The notes under the pieces are model-generated. The model worked only from the letters and a program-made list of their open reading frames with translations. It did not search any database and was not told the origin of the DNA. From Ferruginibacter sp. (GTDB lineage Bacteria; Bacteroidota; Bacteroidia; Chitinophagales; Chitinophagaceae), in contig JACMLJ010000045.1 in NCBI GenBank assembly GCA_014379625.1, positions 148,554 to 212,553 of the forward strand: 64,000 nucleotides of DNA, written 5' to 3'. Shown here piece after piece: positions 8,772 through 16,819 of this stretch (the stretch's first letter is position 1; each line of letters begins with the position of its first letter). Position numbers and translations under genes: made by a program.

Positions 8772-10709
8772 ATGAGCAGCAAACTCCAATCCGTTGTAAT
8801 AGTTTACAGCGTAATTTTATTCTCATCCCCCCTTTTATTTTTTTCCTGTAAGCAAAAACTGCCACCGGCCAATGCGGTTATTAATAATGTTTTTGAAAAC
8901 ATACCACCTGTGGCCGAAGACATCACCGTAAAAATTTTGGCGAAACCCGGCGATGCCGGTAATGTGTTGCTGACGGCACGCTTTGATACAAAAATAGTGA
9001 AGGATAAGTTTCACGCGGTAATTGTGAATGACGAAAAACTGGTATTGAGAGATGATGGAGAAGGCGGGGACGAAAAAGCGGGCGATGCTGTTTTTTCAAT
9101 TTTGCTTAAAGAAGATATTGCCCGGTTTCGCAGGGAACTGGTAAATATTCAAAAAAACATCCGGCGGTTTTTAGCTGAAAAAAGAAATTTATTTAAGTGG
9201 GTAAACCGCAGTGCAGTTTCCATGAATGAGCTGGTAAAAAAATTTGAGTCCGTTAATTTTGATACAGCTACCATTATAAAAATTGATCGGGATATATTAT
9301 TCGTCAAAATTCCTGATCCTGTTTTGAATGATCGTTCATTAATGATAACAGATTTAAAAGTAGTGGAAGATCCAACCCGAACTTTTAACCCATGCACCGG
9401 TGCAGGTAATCCAAACGGATCCTGGACATTTGGAAAATTAATGACCGATATGGCCAACACTCCCGCAACAGGGGTAAGTGCGCAAAATTTTGCTAAAGCA
9501 TGGTTAGATAAATGGATGAATGTTCAAACAGTTAACGGGGATATTATTGCGGCCCGGATAAATATTTTTAACAGGCTGATAGTTCCCTGGATCATTAAAA
9601 GTAACCCGGGCATACCCCCTGCTTCTATCACCATCGCTAACTGGAAAACAAAAACGATTCAATTGAAATTTGCTCCTTTCCGGTTACTGGCTATTGTGAA
9701 CCGTGTTGACCTGCGGGGCAATTCCGGCTACGGTATAAGTAATGCCGGTGAAGGAAGGTTTGTTTTTGGAGCGCTCGGTTCCAATTGTTTACCGCTTAAC
9801 GCCCCGGGAAAATTTACCGTAATATTTGAATATGCCGTTCCTAAAAATACCTGTGCCACTTTAAATACTTACGCACAACAGTGGATGGATTTAAAAACAA
9901 AAGTACCCGGTTCCGCGGCTTATAACAATGCTTTACAGGCCATTACCGACCAGTTTGCCGCGGCAGGCGCCGGGGGTAACAAGCCGAATGGCAGCAGTTT
10001 AAACCAGCTGAGAACAAATGAACTCGCCATTGGCAACCCATGGGAATTGAGGGAATTTAAAATTAACGCGGTTTCACATACATTTACTGAAGTAACTGTT
10101 GCACAGGAGCCTGCAAAAATATTTAACCGACGGGCTTTTCCGGCGGCAAGCCTGGCCAATCAGACAATACTTGCAAAATATGTAAATACCAATGAAGGGG
10201 ATATTTTAAATAATAGTTACACAGTTCCTGCTTCTTTTTCAGGCGTTAATTTTTTAGGTGGCAAAGCGCATACAGAAACTCCCGGGCATTTTTGGGATGC
10301 ATCAGTTACAACGGGGCCAGCATTCATAACTAACAATAACGCCCGCCACATTTTCTCCCTCAATACCTGTAGCGGTTGTCATGGTGGAGAAGGAAAAACA
10401 ACTATTGGCAACCTCATTAACGATCCTGCAGGAGTTTTTCACAATGCTTTTTTGCAGATAGCGCCGCAGCCTTTTGGTGTAAAAGCCACTTTAGCTGCAT
10501 TTTTAACCGGCGATCCATCACAGGCGGATGGTTTATTCAGGGTTACTGATCCTGCGGGGCGACCCACCGGATCCCCCACAATCTGGACATTCAATGATCT
10601 TGCCCGGCGCAATATTGACTTGCAGGAATTAGTTGAACAGTCATGCAAAAACAGGCTAATTGATTTTGTGCGGGTATTAAAATTTATACCCGTCAGGATG
10701 TCGCATTAA
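8772..10709 (+). CDS. Lipoprotein with a single c-type haem motif
   Basis: 645 residues. The N-terminus VIVYSVILFSSPLLFFSCKQK is a lipoprotein signal with the lipobox ending at the Cys. A motif NTCSGCHGGEG gives one CXXCH haem-attachment site, with Cys533, Cys536 and His537. An upstream part (about 50-110) reads like a beta-sandwich domain (VIVNDEKLVLRDDGEGGDEKAGDAVFSI). The middle (FRLLAIVNRVDLRGNSGYG and later FEYAVPKNTCATL) I do not recognise as a named family. The protein is exported and probably covalently binds haem c in the periplasm or on the outer membrane. An electron-transfer or oxidase role is possible but unsupported. It appears monocistronic. Confidence 0.8.
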   Translation: MSSKLQSVVIVYSVILFSSPLLFFSCKQKLPPANAVINNVFENIPPVAEDITVKILAKPGDAGNVLLTARFDTKIVKDKFHAVIVNDEKLVLRDDGEGGDEKAGDAVFSILLKEDIARFRRELVNIQKNIRRFLAEKRNLFKWVNRSAVSMNELVKKFESVNFDTATIIKIDRDILFVKIPDPVLNDRSLMITDLKVVEDPTRTFNPCTGAGNPNGSWTFGKLMTDMANTPATGVSAQNFAKAWLDKWMNVQTVNGDIIAARINIFNRLIVPWIIKSNPGIPPASITIANWKTKTIQLKFAPFRLLAIVNRVDLRGNSGYGISNAGEGRFVFGALGSNCLPLNAPGKFTVIFEYAVPKNTCATLNTYAQQWMDLKTKVPGSAAYNNALQAITDQFAAAGAGGNKPNGSSLNQLRTNELAIGNPWELREFKINAVSHTFTEVTVAQEPAKIFNRRAFPAASLANQTILAKYVNTNEGDILNNSYTVPASFSGVNFLGGKAHTETPGHFWDASVTTGPAFITNNNARHIFSLNTCSGCHGGEGKTTIGNLINDPAGVFHNAFLQIAPQPFGVKATLAAFLTGDPSQADGLFRVTDPAGRPTGSPTIWTFNDLARRNIDLQELVEQSCKNRLIDFVRVLKFIPVRMSH

Positions 10710-10817
10710 TTGTTCTATACTTCGCAAGGGGTAAATTAGTGCCTTTTTTAAATTAAATCGTTCACTGTTTGTTCCCTGAGCAGTATAACCTTCTAAAAAG
10801 CCACGCAAAATAGAATA

Positions 10818-10851
10818 CTGTCCGAAGGCCTACCCTTTAGGGGTTGGGGGC
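10818..10851 (+). repeat. Left arm of 34-nt imperfect inverted repeat
   Basis: It begins CTGTCCGAAGGCCTACCC and matches the reverse complement of 11003-11036 with a few mismatches. Each arm contains its own small palindrome of the CCCCTnnAGGGG type. This is the architecture of REP-like intergenic elements. Confidence 0.6.
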
Positions 10852-11002
10852 ACAGAAGGCAGTAGCAATTTATTGTCCCGCTTCATTCGCCGGCATTAAT
10901 TGGTGACGAATTAAGGCTGGGTATTTTAAAGATAAATGGGGTTAGGAAGGTTTTTCGCTGTTGTATAATGAAGAAGATGAGGAATACGAATACACTGCTT
11001 TT

Positions 11003-11036
11003 GCCCCCGGCCCCTGAAGGGGAGGTCTTCGGACAG
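11003..11036 (-). repeat. Right arm of 34-nt imperfect inverted repeat
   Basis: The reverse complement begins CTGTCCGAAGACCTCCCC and pairs with 10818-10851. The inner palindrome is CCCCTGAAGGGG. About 150 bp lie between the arms, without an ORF that could be a transposase. Confidence 0.6.
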
Positions 11037-11433
11037 CCTGCTTTATAGCCGGATCAAAATAATGTATGCCGGGTAATTTTGATCTTTTATCAACTTTAAT
11101 CAACGTATAAGTTTCCATCACCGGCGATAACTTTTAGTGGTTGGTCAAAACTGAAGCCAGGGAAATTATACTTCGCAAGGCGAAACTAAAAAATTGCCGG
11201 AGACTGCAAGGCTTCCACACCGCATTGATCCTTACCTGTAAGTTTTTCTCTGCCCCTGCTAAACGCCCGTTGGTTGATATTGGTTGAATCCATTTCAAAT
11301 TCGATTATTAGGCTTTACACAATGCAAGATTTTTTTTAAGGAACTCAGGTTCAGCAAACTAAGTTTTACCGGCCTGTTGCAGGAAATTACAAAAAAAACT
11401 ATTTTTCATTTAAAATTTACCCTATTTTTATAA

Positions 11434-11472
11434 TTCAATATTGATGAATTCAATATTGATGAATTTATATTT
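11434..11472 (+). promoter_or_regulatory. Tandem 15-bp repeat, candidate IclR operator
   Basis: TTCAATATTGATGAA occurs twice head to tail (11434-11448 and 11449-11463), just upstream of the iclR start at 11495. The second copy plus the next nine bases (11449-11472) matches 18860-18883, upstream of the hexuronate operon, at 21 of 24 positions. This includes an identical TGAATTTATATTT end. IclR regulators commonly bind palindromic sites at their own promoter, and TTCAAT/ATTGAA half-sites are visible. Binding is inferred. The region is AT-rich, which weakens the match. Confidence 0.45.
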
Positions 11473-11494
11473 ATTATTATTTTTATCCAAAATT

Positions 11495-12241
11495 ATGATC
11501 CAGGTTATTGTAAGAGCGATTGATATTTTAGAGTTTGTAGCAAAACATGGAAATGAACCCGTAAAATTGGTGAAAATCGCGGAAAACAGCGGACTAAGCC
11601 AACCTACCTGCGCTAACATTGTAAAAACACTGGTCGACAAAAACTATCTTGAAAATATCAGCCGGAAAGAAGGATATATTCTGGGTATCAGCGCTTTTAG
11701 TTTAACCGGCAGCGTTTCTTACAAACAAAGCCTGGTAACTGCATCCACTGACCTGATGCAGGAGTTGGTAAAAAAAATAAATGAAACCTGCATACTGGGC
11801 GTTTTAAAAAATAACAAAAGAATTGTTTTAAACGAAATACAGGCCAATAATGATTTACAGGTAAAAACAAAGGCGGAAGCGGAAATTTACCCAACCGCAA
11901 GCGGAAGGATATTAATGTCTTTCCTGCCAGACAAAGAATTAGATCAGTTGATTGAAAAAATAGGTTTACCCGAGCCTGCGGTATGGGCTGGTATTAAATC
12001 AAAAAATGAGCTTTTAAGTGCGCTTAGAAAAATTAAGAATGACCAGTTAGTGCAGACATTAACGCCCCAACACATTGTAGGGGTAGCAATTCCAATATTT
12101 AAAAAAGGACAGGTGATTGCAGCGCTAAGCGCGTATTTACCCGAAAGCAGGTATAAACCAGCACACAGGGACAATATTTTTAAATATATGCAACGTACCG
12201 CCAATAAAATAAAAGACCGATTAAATAAAGCTGAAAGCTAA
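11495..12241 (+). CDS. IclR-family transcriptional regulator
   Basis: 248 residues from MIQVIVRAIDILEFVAKHG at 11495. An earlier TTG/ATG at 11441-11446 would add a hydrophobic leader encoded by the repeat, which is unlikely to be coding. The N-terminal winged helix-turn-helix is LVKIAENSGLSQPTCANIVKTLVDKNYLE. The C-terminal GAF-like effector domain shows YPTASGRILMSFLPDKEL and VGVAIPIFKKGQVIAALSAYLP. Family members control catabolism of aromatic and sugar acids; KdgR, which senses 2-keto-3-deoxygluconate, is one. It converges with uxuA, so a hexuronate or KDG-pathway inducer is a reasonable inference. A shared sequence motif supports it. Confidence 0.93.
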   Translation: MIQVIVRAIDILEFVAKHGNEPVKLVKIAENSGLSQPTCANIVKTLVDKNYLENISRKEGYILGISAFSLTGSVSYKQSLVTASTDLMQELVKKINETCILGVLKNNKRIVLNEIQANNDLQVKTKAEAEIYPTASGRILMSFLPDKELDQLIEKIGLPEPAVWAGIKSKNELLSALRKIKNDQLVQTLTPQHIVGVAIPIFKKGQVIAALSAYLPESRYKPAHRDNIFKYMQRTANKIKDRLNKAES

Positions 12242-12312
12242 GCAGATCTTTCAAATAAAAAATTTTTCGACCAATACGCTCATCAATCCTTTAAAACCAG
12301 CTTCCTGATTTT

Positions 12313-13290
12313 TTACTCTATCGCTATCCGGAGGGTTTCCATGATACCCTTAATATACCCAATACCAAATAAATTCCCTTTCATGGCGTAACCATGCTGA
12401 CCGTTACTTTCACCGGCCATGGTAGGTACATGGTCTGAGCGGATTGGCCCATTAAAACCAATAGATTTATAGCATTTAAACATTGCAACCATATCGGTTG
12501 GCCCATTATCGTGAAAAGTTTCCCGGAAACAATCCGCATTACCTTTTATATCACGGATATGTACAAAATGAATCCGGTTACTATCGCCGAACTCCCGGAT
12601 CAATGCCGCCACATCTTCTCCCATAGTAGTGAATGTACCCTGGCAAAATGTTAACCCGTGTGATGGGCTGTTGCTCAATGACAGCGCTTTTCTAATTCCG
12701 TCTGCCCCGATGAAAATTCTGCCGATCCCTTTCAACGGACTTACCGGCGGATCATCGGGATGCAACGCCATTTTTACACCGGACTGCTCGGCAACAGGAA
12801 TTACCTGCCGGATAAAATATTGATAATTCTCCCATATTTTTTCAGTGCCCACTTCGCCAAATTCGGTTAATGGCTGTTTACCTGCAATAGCCGCATCAAA
12901 ACCACTCACCAATGCACCTCCCCTTTCGCGGATATCCGTGGTGGTCCGGTACCAGCCAACTCCCGCCATAAAATTATAGCACAATAATTCAATACCCAAC
13001 TGCCCCATATTTACCAGCATCTTCTTATACAGTTCAATATCTTCATCCCTTCCGTCTAATCCAAATTTTATCCGGTTCATGTCAAACTGGTCGCCTTCAA
13101 GTCCATATAACCTGAATCCATTTGTTTCAAATATATCTTTGGATCTTTTCAGCGATTGAAAATCCCAGGGCGGTAACTCACCTGTTATTTCGGGGGCCAG
13201 TTTGGCAATGGCATAGTTAATTCCCATTTGCCCTGCCAGTTGCCATTTTTCATCCGGCTTGTTTCCAAAAAATAAAAAACTTAGTTTCAT
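12313..13290 (-). CDS. uxuA: D-mannonate dehydratase
   Basis: 325 residues from MKLSFLFFGNKPDEKWQLAGQ at 13290; a frame extension to 13353 runs into repeat DNA and is rejected. UxuA features are KMALHPDDPPVSPLKGIGRI, FCQGTFTTMGEDV, RIHFVHIRDIKG, and FRETFHDNGPTDM followed by RSDHVPTMAGE. These supply the His/Asp/Cys metal ligands of the Mn2+/Fe2+ TIM-barrel dehydratase. It turns D-mannonate into 2-keto-3-deoxy-D-gluconate in the cytoplasm. It follows the RraA-like gene on the same strand, but a 480-bp repeat-rich gap separates them, so it may need its own promoter. No KDG kinase or aldolase is in the window. Confidence 0.95.
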   Translation of the reverse strand: MKLSFLFFGNKPDEKWQLAGQMGINYAIAKLAPEITGELPPWDFQSLKRSKDIFETNGFRLYGLEGDQFDMNRIKFGLDGRDEDIELYKKMLVNMGQLGIELLCYNFMAGVGWYRTTTDIRERGGALVSGFDAAIAGKQPLTEFGEVGTEKIWENYQYFIRQVIPVAEQSGVKMALHPDDPPVSPLKGIGRIFIGADGIRKALSLSNSPSHGLTFCQGTFTTMGEDVAALIREFGDSNRIHFVHIRDIKGNADCFRETFHDNGPTDMVAMFKCYKSIGFNGPIRSDHVPTMAGESNGQHGYAMKGNLFGIGYIKGIMETLRIAIE

Positions 13291-13772
13291 GAATCGTGTT
13301 ATTAGACGGGTAGTTAATTTGTGAAACGTGAATGGTGAAACGTCAATGGTCAATGGTGAAACAATGTCATATAGTTAAGCTATTTTTCCTTTTTCGTTCC
13401 GTAGGAACGGTATGTCGGTAGCAATGAAAAAAGTTATGCATTTTCGTTCTTTAGGAACGATATATGATTAACTCCCCTTCTTACAATCATAGCCAATACA
13501 AATATCTAAAAACCGATTTTACATATCGTCCCTATGGGACGAATTGAATCATCATTAATTCTTTCTACCCATATATCGTCCCTATGTGACGAAGTATCAA
13601 TCCTTAACTAAATGACATTGATTGGTCAATGGTGAAACTTGAAATAACCATCCAATATTCAATACTTTTTTAGTGGAGGATTAAAGAAGGTTCTTAAAAT
13701 CCGTCCGGAGGAATATTACAGTTTCTCAAAACCTGCGATGATTTCACCATTCACCATTCACCCTCCATCTCA
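13291..13772. repeat. Cluster of palindromic and short tandem repeats inside the hexuronate operon
   Basis: The gap between the RraA-like gene and uxuA holds four related units with internal palindromes. Two are in plus sense (13393-13415, core CGTTCCGTAGGAACG; 13443-13465). Two are inverted (13521-13543, core CGTCCCTATGGGACG; 13571-13593). They are flanked by GTGAAAC-type short repeats near 13320-13362 and 13629, and by ATTCACC repeats near 13744-13762. This resembles the REP-like elements common between Bacteroidota genes. No transposase is adjacent. I see no gene in the gap. Confidence 0.65.
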
Positions 13773-14516
13773 TTAAAAATACCCCCCCTTCTCAGTTATT
13801 TCATGAACAGATTGTCCTTCTTTTACCCAACCAAATATCTTTTTTTCGTTCTCCTTTATTTCTTCGGCCCGCAGCAAAACTTCGTAAGCAATATCACGGG
13901 GCACTACCAATACCCCATCTATATCTCCAAGCACAATATCATCGGGTTTGATAACCGTATTCCCAATTTGAATGGGTATCTGGTAATGTGTAATCAGGCA
14001 CCTGCCCAGGCTCCCGTTGGATACCCTGTATTTATAGAATACAGGAAAATCAGCTTCTAAAATCTGGTGGGTATCCCTGATACCACCATCGATGCAGGCG
14101 GCTTTTACTTTTTTGCCTTTGGCAGTAGCGGTCATTACACCTCCCCATAAAGTTGCCTTTTCATCCCCGGTGGTATCCCATAGTACAAAAGCATCCTCTC
14201 CCAATTCATCCAGCATCTGTGTACGAAATTCCATTTCACCGCTTATTAACACATTGGGGGCGCTTTTAACCGTAAAAGCAAAACCTGCTACCGTTCTGTA
14301 TTCCCTTAACGGAAGGATATGACCGGGTAATGCCTGGTCAAGTAAACAAAACTCGCGTAATACATCGTTTACAGCACCAGTATATAATTGCTCAAAACGG
14401 AACAATAATTCCTTTTCATCAATCGGTAAAACAACGGTTGTTTTCATTTCCCTTGTTTCGATCAACTTCTCAAGGTTCATCATACCCACTTCTTTTTTGT
14501 ACTGATCTACGCTCAT
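13773..14516 (-). CDS. RraA-like (HMG/CHA aldolase fold) protein
   Basis: 247 residues. The core of the RraA/demethylmenaquinone methyltransferase-like family is visible as LWGGVMTATAKGKKVKAACIDGGIRD, ending in the conserved Arg-Asp of divalent-metal pyruvate aldolases. It continues DIVLGDIDGVLVVPRDIA. Some relatives are class II pyruvate aldolases and others, such as E. coli RraA, bind RNase E; database names often mislead. Its place between the SDR and uxuA genes argues for a catabolic role on a 2-keto-3-deoxy acid or related uronate product. That substrate is my inference. The gap to the SDR gene is 50 bp, so co-transcription is likely. Confidence 0.85.
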   Translation of the reverse strand: MSVDQYKKEVGMMNLEKLIETREMKTTVVLPIDEKELLFRFEQLYTGAVNDVLREFCLLDQALPGHILPLREYRTVAGFAFTVKSAPNVLISGEMEFRTQMLDELGEDAFVLWDTTGDEKATLWGGVMTATAKGKKVKAACIDGGIRDTHQILEADFPVFYKYRVSNGSLGRCLITHYQIPIQIGNTVIKPDDIVLGDIDGVLVVPRDIAYEVLLRAEEIKENEKKIFGWVKEGQSVHEITEKGGYF

Positions 14517-14566
14517 GGTTGTAAATTTTATTGTTATGAATTAAAATAATATTCTGTTTACTTTTC

Positions 14567-15412
14567 TTAAATACCCGCGTTTGCAAGAAAGCCGCCATCA
14601 ACTGGCACTACTATTCCGGTTACAAAACCCGCTGAGGCATCGTCAATCAGCCAGTTGAGGCAACCGATTAATTCCGGGGCCACGCCAAAATGCTTCATCG
14701 GTGTTTGCCGGATAATACCAGCGCCACGATCGGTATAACCGCCATCCTCAGTCATCAAAAGCTTCTGGCTCCTGTCATTTAGAAAAAATCCCGGTGCGAT
14801 CGCATTTACCCGAATGTTTGCAGGTGCCAGGTAGGCGGCTAACCATTGTGTAAAATTTGCAATTCCGGCCTTTGCCATCGCATAGGCAGCAACCCTTGAT
14901 AACGGGCGGTAACTATTTAAAGAAGCTATATTAACGATACTGCCGCCCCCATTCTCAGCCATGTCCTTTCCAAAAACCTGGCAGGGTATCACCGTACCCA
15001 TTGTGTTAACTTCAATCACATTTTTAAACAGCGGCATATCTAAGTTAAAAAAACCCCGGAAACCTTCGGACGGTTCCTCCAGTTCTTTGGGATCAAACTC
15101 ATTGATGGTAGCAACTGCCTGTGTTTGGTTGCCCCCCGCACCATTGATGAGTATATTGCAAAAGCCCAGTTCCTTTACAATGATATTGCGGGCTTTTTCT
15201 ACGGCTTCCAGGTTGGCAACATCTGCACTTACCGAAATAGCAGTACCGCCCGCTGATTTAATTTGATGTTCTACTATTTTTAATTTTTCAATATCCCTGC
15301 CTAAGAGGGCTACCTTCATGCCCTGCCCGGCGAGTGACCTTGCCATTTCGGAACACAATGTTCCCCCTGCCCCGGTTATTACTGCAATTTTTTCCTGTTT
15401 GTTGGATACCAT
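14567..15412 (-). CDS. SDR oxidoreductase, probable fructuronate reductase (D-mannonate oxidoreductase)
   Basis: 281 residues, a classical short-chain dehydrogenase. The nucleotide-binding Gly motif is VITGAGGTLCSEMARSL, with NGAGG, SIVNIASLNSY (catalytic Ser) and a YAMAKAG Tyr-x-x-x-Lys pair. The end IVVPVDGGFLANAGI is typical. SDR-type enzymes take the UxuB role in Bacillus and many Bacteroidota, reducing D-fructuronate to D-mannonate with NAD(P)H. Its position directly after uxaC (3-bp gap) fits that step. Reduction of tagaturonate instead cannot be excluded from sequence. There is an insertion near residues 105-130 (EFDPKELEEPSEGFRGFFNL), as seen in this subgroup. Confidence 0.88.
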   Translation of the reverse strand: MVSNKQEKIAVITGAGGTLCSEMARSLAGQGMKVALLGRDIEKLKIVEHQIKSAGGTAISVSADVANLEAVEKARNIIVKELGFCNILINGAGGNQTQAVATINEFDPKELEEPSEGFRGFFNLDMPLFKNVIEVNTMGTVIPCQVFGKDMAENGGGSIVNIASLNSYRPLSRVAAYAMAKAGIANFTQWLAAYLAPANIRVNAIAPGFFLNDRSQKLLMTEDGGYTDRGAGIIRQTPMKHFGVAPELIGCLNWLIDDASAGFVTGIVVPVDGGFLANAGI

Positions 15413-15415
15413 GTT

Positions 15416-16819
15416 TTACCTGTTAAATATAAAATGTAAACTGTTGTTATAGGAAATATCTTTTACCAACTGGCTGATCAATTCTGTATCATTTGGCAGT
15501 TCCCCCTCCCTTACCCAACCGCCAATGAGATTGCACAATACACGCCGGAAATATTCATGGCGCGAAAATGAAAGTACGCTCCTGGAATCAGTTGTCATAC
15601 CAATAAAATGACTAAGTAAGCCATAAGCAGACAAGGATAATAATTGCTGACGGATTCCTTCGTAATGATCATTGTACCACCATGCTGGTCCAAACTGTAT
15701 TTTACCGACTACCCCATCCTGCGCAAAAGACCCGGTTAATGTTGCAAATGCAGCATTGTCTGCTGGGTTTAAAGTGTATAGAATGGTTTTTGGCAGGTTA
15801 TCGCTCTTCTCAAGCGAGTCTAACAAAAGGCATAAAGCATTGATATCACAGGCCATTCCAATGGTGGCGTATCCTCCCGCCGGACCTGCCAGCATTCTTA
15901 AACGGGTACTTGTAAAACGTTGTGCCCCGATATGCAATTGCATTACCCATCCCCGTTTACTATACTCCCTGCCAAGAAAAACGAGCAGGTAAGATTTTAA
16001 ATTCACCAGCCCTGTTTCATTTAAAACTGCACCCTTTAAAATCTCGGTGAATAGCGGATCCGCCACTGATAAAATTGTCGGGATAAAAGCAAACCCTGCA
16101 TCTAAGGAAGTATCAGATAACCTGCAGCCCGCCTGGTCAAAATAATCGAGTTTTTTAATGATCGCCTGCTGGTAATCCTCCAGTGAATTGATGGGATGAC
16201 CTGCCTGTTCAGTCAATTTATTTAACCAGGTAAAAAATGAAGTATTATTAAAGGCAATAATGGTATCTGCCCTTAAAGTTGGCAGTACAGTTAATCCATC
16301 ATTTTTTTCTGTTGCTGCCTGGTGATGGGTAAGATCGTCTAACAGGTCATCAGAGGTACACACAATTTCAGCCTTCCACTTCCGTAAAATATCAACCGCG
16401 CCAAACCCATTTTGATTTAGCTGCGCATTGCAGGTATCCCAGGTAGCTGCCGCATTTTTTTGAGACAGTATTTCATCAATTCCAAAAATACGTTTCAGTT
16501 CAAGGCAGGTCCAGTGATACAATGGGTTGCCGACAGTTTTAGGGAAAGTGTTCACCCAGTTAAGGTATTTTTCTTTACGGGTAGCGCTTCCTGTTATGCC
16601 TGCTTCAGCTATGCCATTTATGCGCATAGCCCTGTGTTTATAAGGGTCTTCTGTTACCCATAGTGCGGCCAGGTCATCAAACTGTTTGTTGATAGCCAGG
16701 TGCTGCGGGTTGATATGGTTATGATAATCAATTACCGGTAAATCCTTAGCTACCGTATGAAACAGCATTGCCGCAGTTTCATTCTGCAATAGAAAATTAT
16801 CATCCATGAATGGTTTCAT
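15416..16819 (-). CDS. uxaC: Uronate (glucuronate/galacturonate) isomerase
   Basis: 467 residues, the normal UxaC length. The amidohydrolase-fold metal motif DYHNHINP carries His33 and His35. Family blocks LRADTIIAFNNTSFFTWL, WVMQLHIGAQR, GFAFIPTILS and FIGMTTDSRSVLSFSRHEYFRRVLCN follow. It isomerises D-glucuronate to D-fructuronate and D-galacturonate to D-tagaturonate. The start overlaps the end of the symporter gene by 20 bp. A second in-frame ATG at 16807 would reduce the overlap. Coupled translation with the transporter is likely. Confidence 0.96.
   Translation of the reverse strand: MKPFMDDNFLLQNETAAMLFHTVAKDLPVIDYHNHINPQHLAINKQFDDLAALWVTEDPYKHRAMRINGIAEAGITGSATRKEKYLNWVNTFPKTVGNPLYHWTCLELKRIFGIDEILSQKNAAATWDTCNAQLNQNGFGAVDILRKWKAEIVCTSDDLLDDLTHHQAATEKNDGLTVLPTLRADTIIAFNNTSFFTWLNKLTEQAGHPINSLEDYQQAIIKKLDYFDQAGCRLSDTSLDAGFAFIPTILSVADPLFTEILKGAVLNETGLVNLKSYLLVFLGREYSKRGWVMQLHIGAQRFTSTRLRMLAGPAGGYATIGMACDINALCLLLDSLEKSDNLPKTILYTLNPADNAAFATLTGSFAQDGVVGKIQFGPAWWYNDHYEGIRQQLLSLSAYGLLSHFIGMTTDSRSVLSFSRHEYFRRVLCNLIGGWVREGELPNDTELISQLVKDISYNNSLHFIFNR

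Larger units (their letters stand above)
10710..11494. other. Intergenic region with inverted repeat pair
   Basis: This 785-bp gap before iclR holds no gene I would call. Its main feature is a pair of imperfect inverted 34-nt repeats, listed separately. Its right end is the iclR leader with a tandem 15-bp repeat. Confidence 0.5.
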
